A stretch of 29,590 bases of DNA from a virus: the IMG/VR virus record IMGVR_UViG_3300034279_001152, positions 1-29,590 of that record. One strand, 5' to 3'. Both the position numbers and the translations under genes were made by a program. The notes below the pieces were generated by a model. It was given only the letters and a program-made list of their open reading frames with translations. It had not been told where the DNA came from and did not search any database. This document shows positions 28,537 through 29,590 of this stretch, piece after piece; the first letter of the stretch is position 1, and each line of letters opens with the position of its first letter.

Positions 28537-29282
28537 AACCCACAGACAAAATTCATTTTTCTTGGCTTCCCTTATTAACAGGGTTGTTAAATCAAGAAGA
28601 AATGTTAAGATTAAATCAAGAAGTATTACCTACTTCTATATATTACCCAGAAAAACAGAATATTTTTAGAGTGTTTCAAAAACCTGTTTCAGAAATCAAA
28701 GTTGTTATCTTGGGTCAAGACCCATATCCTACAAAAGGAAATGCAAATGGATTAGCATTTGCTGTAAATTCTGATGTAAAAGTTCCTGTAAGTTTAAAAA
28801 ATATTTATAAAGAGTTAGAAAATGAAAAATTGTTAAATCAAACATTATCTCATACTTTAAATGAATATAATACTGAATGGAAAACTTTAGAACATTGGGA
28901 ACAACAAGGTGTATTTTTACTAAATACAGCTTTGACAGTTGAATCAGGAAAACCTGGAAGTCATCTTAAATATTGGGAAGATTTTACAAAGAAAGTTATT
29001 TGGTATATTGCTTCCACTAATCCATGTATATGGTTATTGTGGGGAAAGAAAGCACAAATGTTTATTTCAAATATGCCAAAAAAAACACTCTTTGATGTAA
29101 AAAATTATAGTAAAGAAACTATAAAAGATGTTCCTAATAGTCCATATATGAACTATATTTTAAGAGCAGCACATCCAGCAGCAGAAGCATATTCTTCAAA
29201 TGCTGGTTTTTTTGGTTGTAATCATTTCAGTTATGTTAATACAATATTAGAGAAAAAATCTCTAAACAAAATCAATTGGTAA
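28533..29282 (+). CDS. ung: Uracil-DNA glycosylase, family 1
   Basis: Removes uracil from DNA. Catalytic loop VILGQDPYPTKGNANGLAF (about 58-76) has the Asp63 and Tyr of GQDPYH, but Pro in place of His. LLNTALTV supplies the Asn of the uracil pocket; LLWGKKAQ and AAHPAAEAY then GFFGCNHFSYVN correspond to the Leu/His loop (HPSPLS in E. coli), with His kept but the Ser-Pro-Leu-Ser part altered and slightly enlarged. At 249 residues it is slightly longer than the bacterial enzyme (229). Start ATG 28533 overlaps the primase stop (ATGA). UDG genes are a feature of many crAss-like phages; it may protect the AT-rich genome from deamination or work as a replication cofactor. Confidence 0.93.
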   Translation: MKPTDKIHFSWLPLLTGLLNQEEMLRLNQEVLPTSIYYPEKQNIFRVFQKPVSEIKVVILGQDPYPTKGNANGLAFAVNSDVKVPVSLKNIYKELENEKLLNQTLSHTLNEYNTEWKTLEHWEQQGVFLLNTALTVESGKPGSHLKYWEDFTKKVIWYIASTNPCIWLLWGKKAQMFISNMPKKTLFDVKNYSKETIKDVPNSPYMNYILRAAHPAAEAYSSNAGFFGCNHFSYVNTILEKKSLNKINW

Positions 29283-29302
29283 ATTTTTAAAAAATTAAAA
29301 AA

Positions 29303-29590
29303 ATGAGTACACAAACAAGTACAGCAAGAGTTATTACACTTTATGCTACAAAAGGAGCAAAAAAAGCAAAATTGGAAACAGAAGTTTCAACTTGGGGTGA
29401 ATTAAAATCTCTGATTAAAAGTGAAGGTTATGACCTTGACAAATTACATGCTACAGAAAACATTAACAAAACAGACCTTGTTAATGATGCAGCAGTATTA
29501 CCAGCAGGTGATTTTACTGTTTTTATGAGACCTAAACAAGTTAAATCTGGTGGTAGAGGAGATGGTTTATCTTATAAAGATATTAAAGCT
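29303..29590 (+). CDS. Small protein, possible beta-grasp fold (3' end outside window)
   Basis: Frame from ATG 29303 runs open through the edge (96 codons visible): MSTQTSTARVITLYATKGAK, then LETEVSTWGELKSLIKSEGY, LVNDAAVLPAGDFTVFMRP and KSGGRGDG. The strand-helix-strand rhythm with TWGELKxLI and LPAGDFTVFM resembles ubiquitin-like beta-grasp proteins such as PRTRC-C. A GG follows the last strand, but residues continue after it. The 20-base gap to UDG shows it belongs to the same operon. Fold is inference. Confidence 0.55.
   Translation, partial: MSTQTSTARVITLYATKGAKKAKLETEVSTWGELKSLIKSEGYDLDKLHATENINKTDLVNDAAVLPAGDFTVFMRPKQVKSGGRGDGLSYKDIKA

Noticed and set aside
1-29590. Stop-codon reassignment (TAG or TGA as sense codons)
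   Set aside because: TAG ends the 8121 and 26688 genes, TGA ends the 22032 and 27502 genes, and TAA the others, with no in-frame stops inside recognised genes.
1-29590. Insertion sequence, transposase or integrase
   Set aside because: No gene with such motifs and no flanking inverted repeats typical of IS elements; no sign of lysogeny genes in this window.

Overview
The window is part of a strongly AT-rich genome of a tailed phage infecting a bacterium of the Bacteroidota. The gene set resembles crAss-like phages (Crassvirales): a long portal and large terminase next to an HU/IHF-like protein and a GH108-type lysozyme on one strand, and a replication block on the other (family B polymerase, Dda-type and SF2 helicases, DnaB-like ATPase, DnaG-like primase, uracil-DNA glycosylase). 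Starts lack clear Shine-Dalgarno sequences and several transcription units carry TAnnTTTG boxes, as expected for Bacteroidota. TAA, TAG and TGA are all used as stops, so nothing suggests recoding. The order-level assignment is inference from gene content and order.

Layout. (1) 1-7653, minus strand: a packaging/lysis block (portal, open at the left edge; TerL; unknown protein; endolysin; DUF1573-like; Cys-rich; HU/IHF-like; winged-helix-like; unknown; zinc peptidase), then a terminator and one more small gene. (2) 7654-8120: divergent intergenic switch region with repeat copies. (3) 8121-14949, plus strand: an early/accessory region of small proteins, including two lipoproteins, membrane proteins and a T5orf172-type protein. 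Its unusually long intergenic stretches are full of hairpins and pseudoknots. (4) 14950-16961: a 2-kb RNA island with no convincing protein gene. At its centre is a phage-encoded tmRNA (15880-16296), flanked by several other apparent structured RNAs and terminators. (5) 16962-29590, plus strand: one self-contained unit (16962-17612, closed by a strong terminator), then a tightly packed replication/recombination operon, ending in a small protein cut by the right edge.

How it works together. The replication genes are spaced by a few bases or overlap by 4-20 bases, so they look translationally coupled. The early region looks built for production of small proteins and stable RNAs: repeated sequence blocks (five copies of a CAAAACCCTCACTTAT-type element), a recurring ACCCAACA leader before start codons, and many intrinsic terminators. 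The most remarkable content is the RNA component: a tmRNA with a possibly long tag, recurrent H-type pseudoknots, a three-way-junction RNA and a tRNA-like 3' half. All structural claims were made by eye from complementarity and need covariance or expression data.
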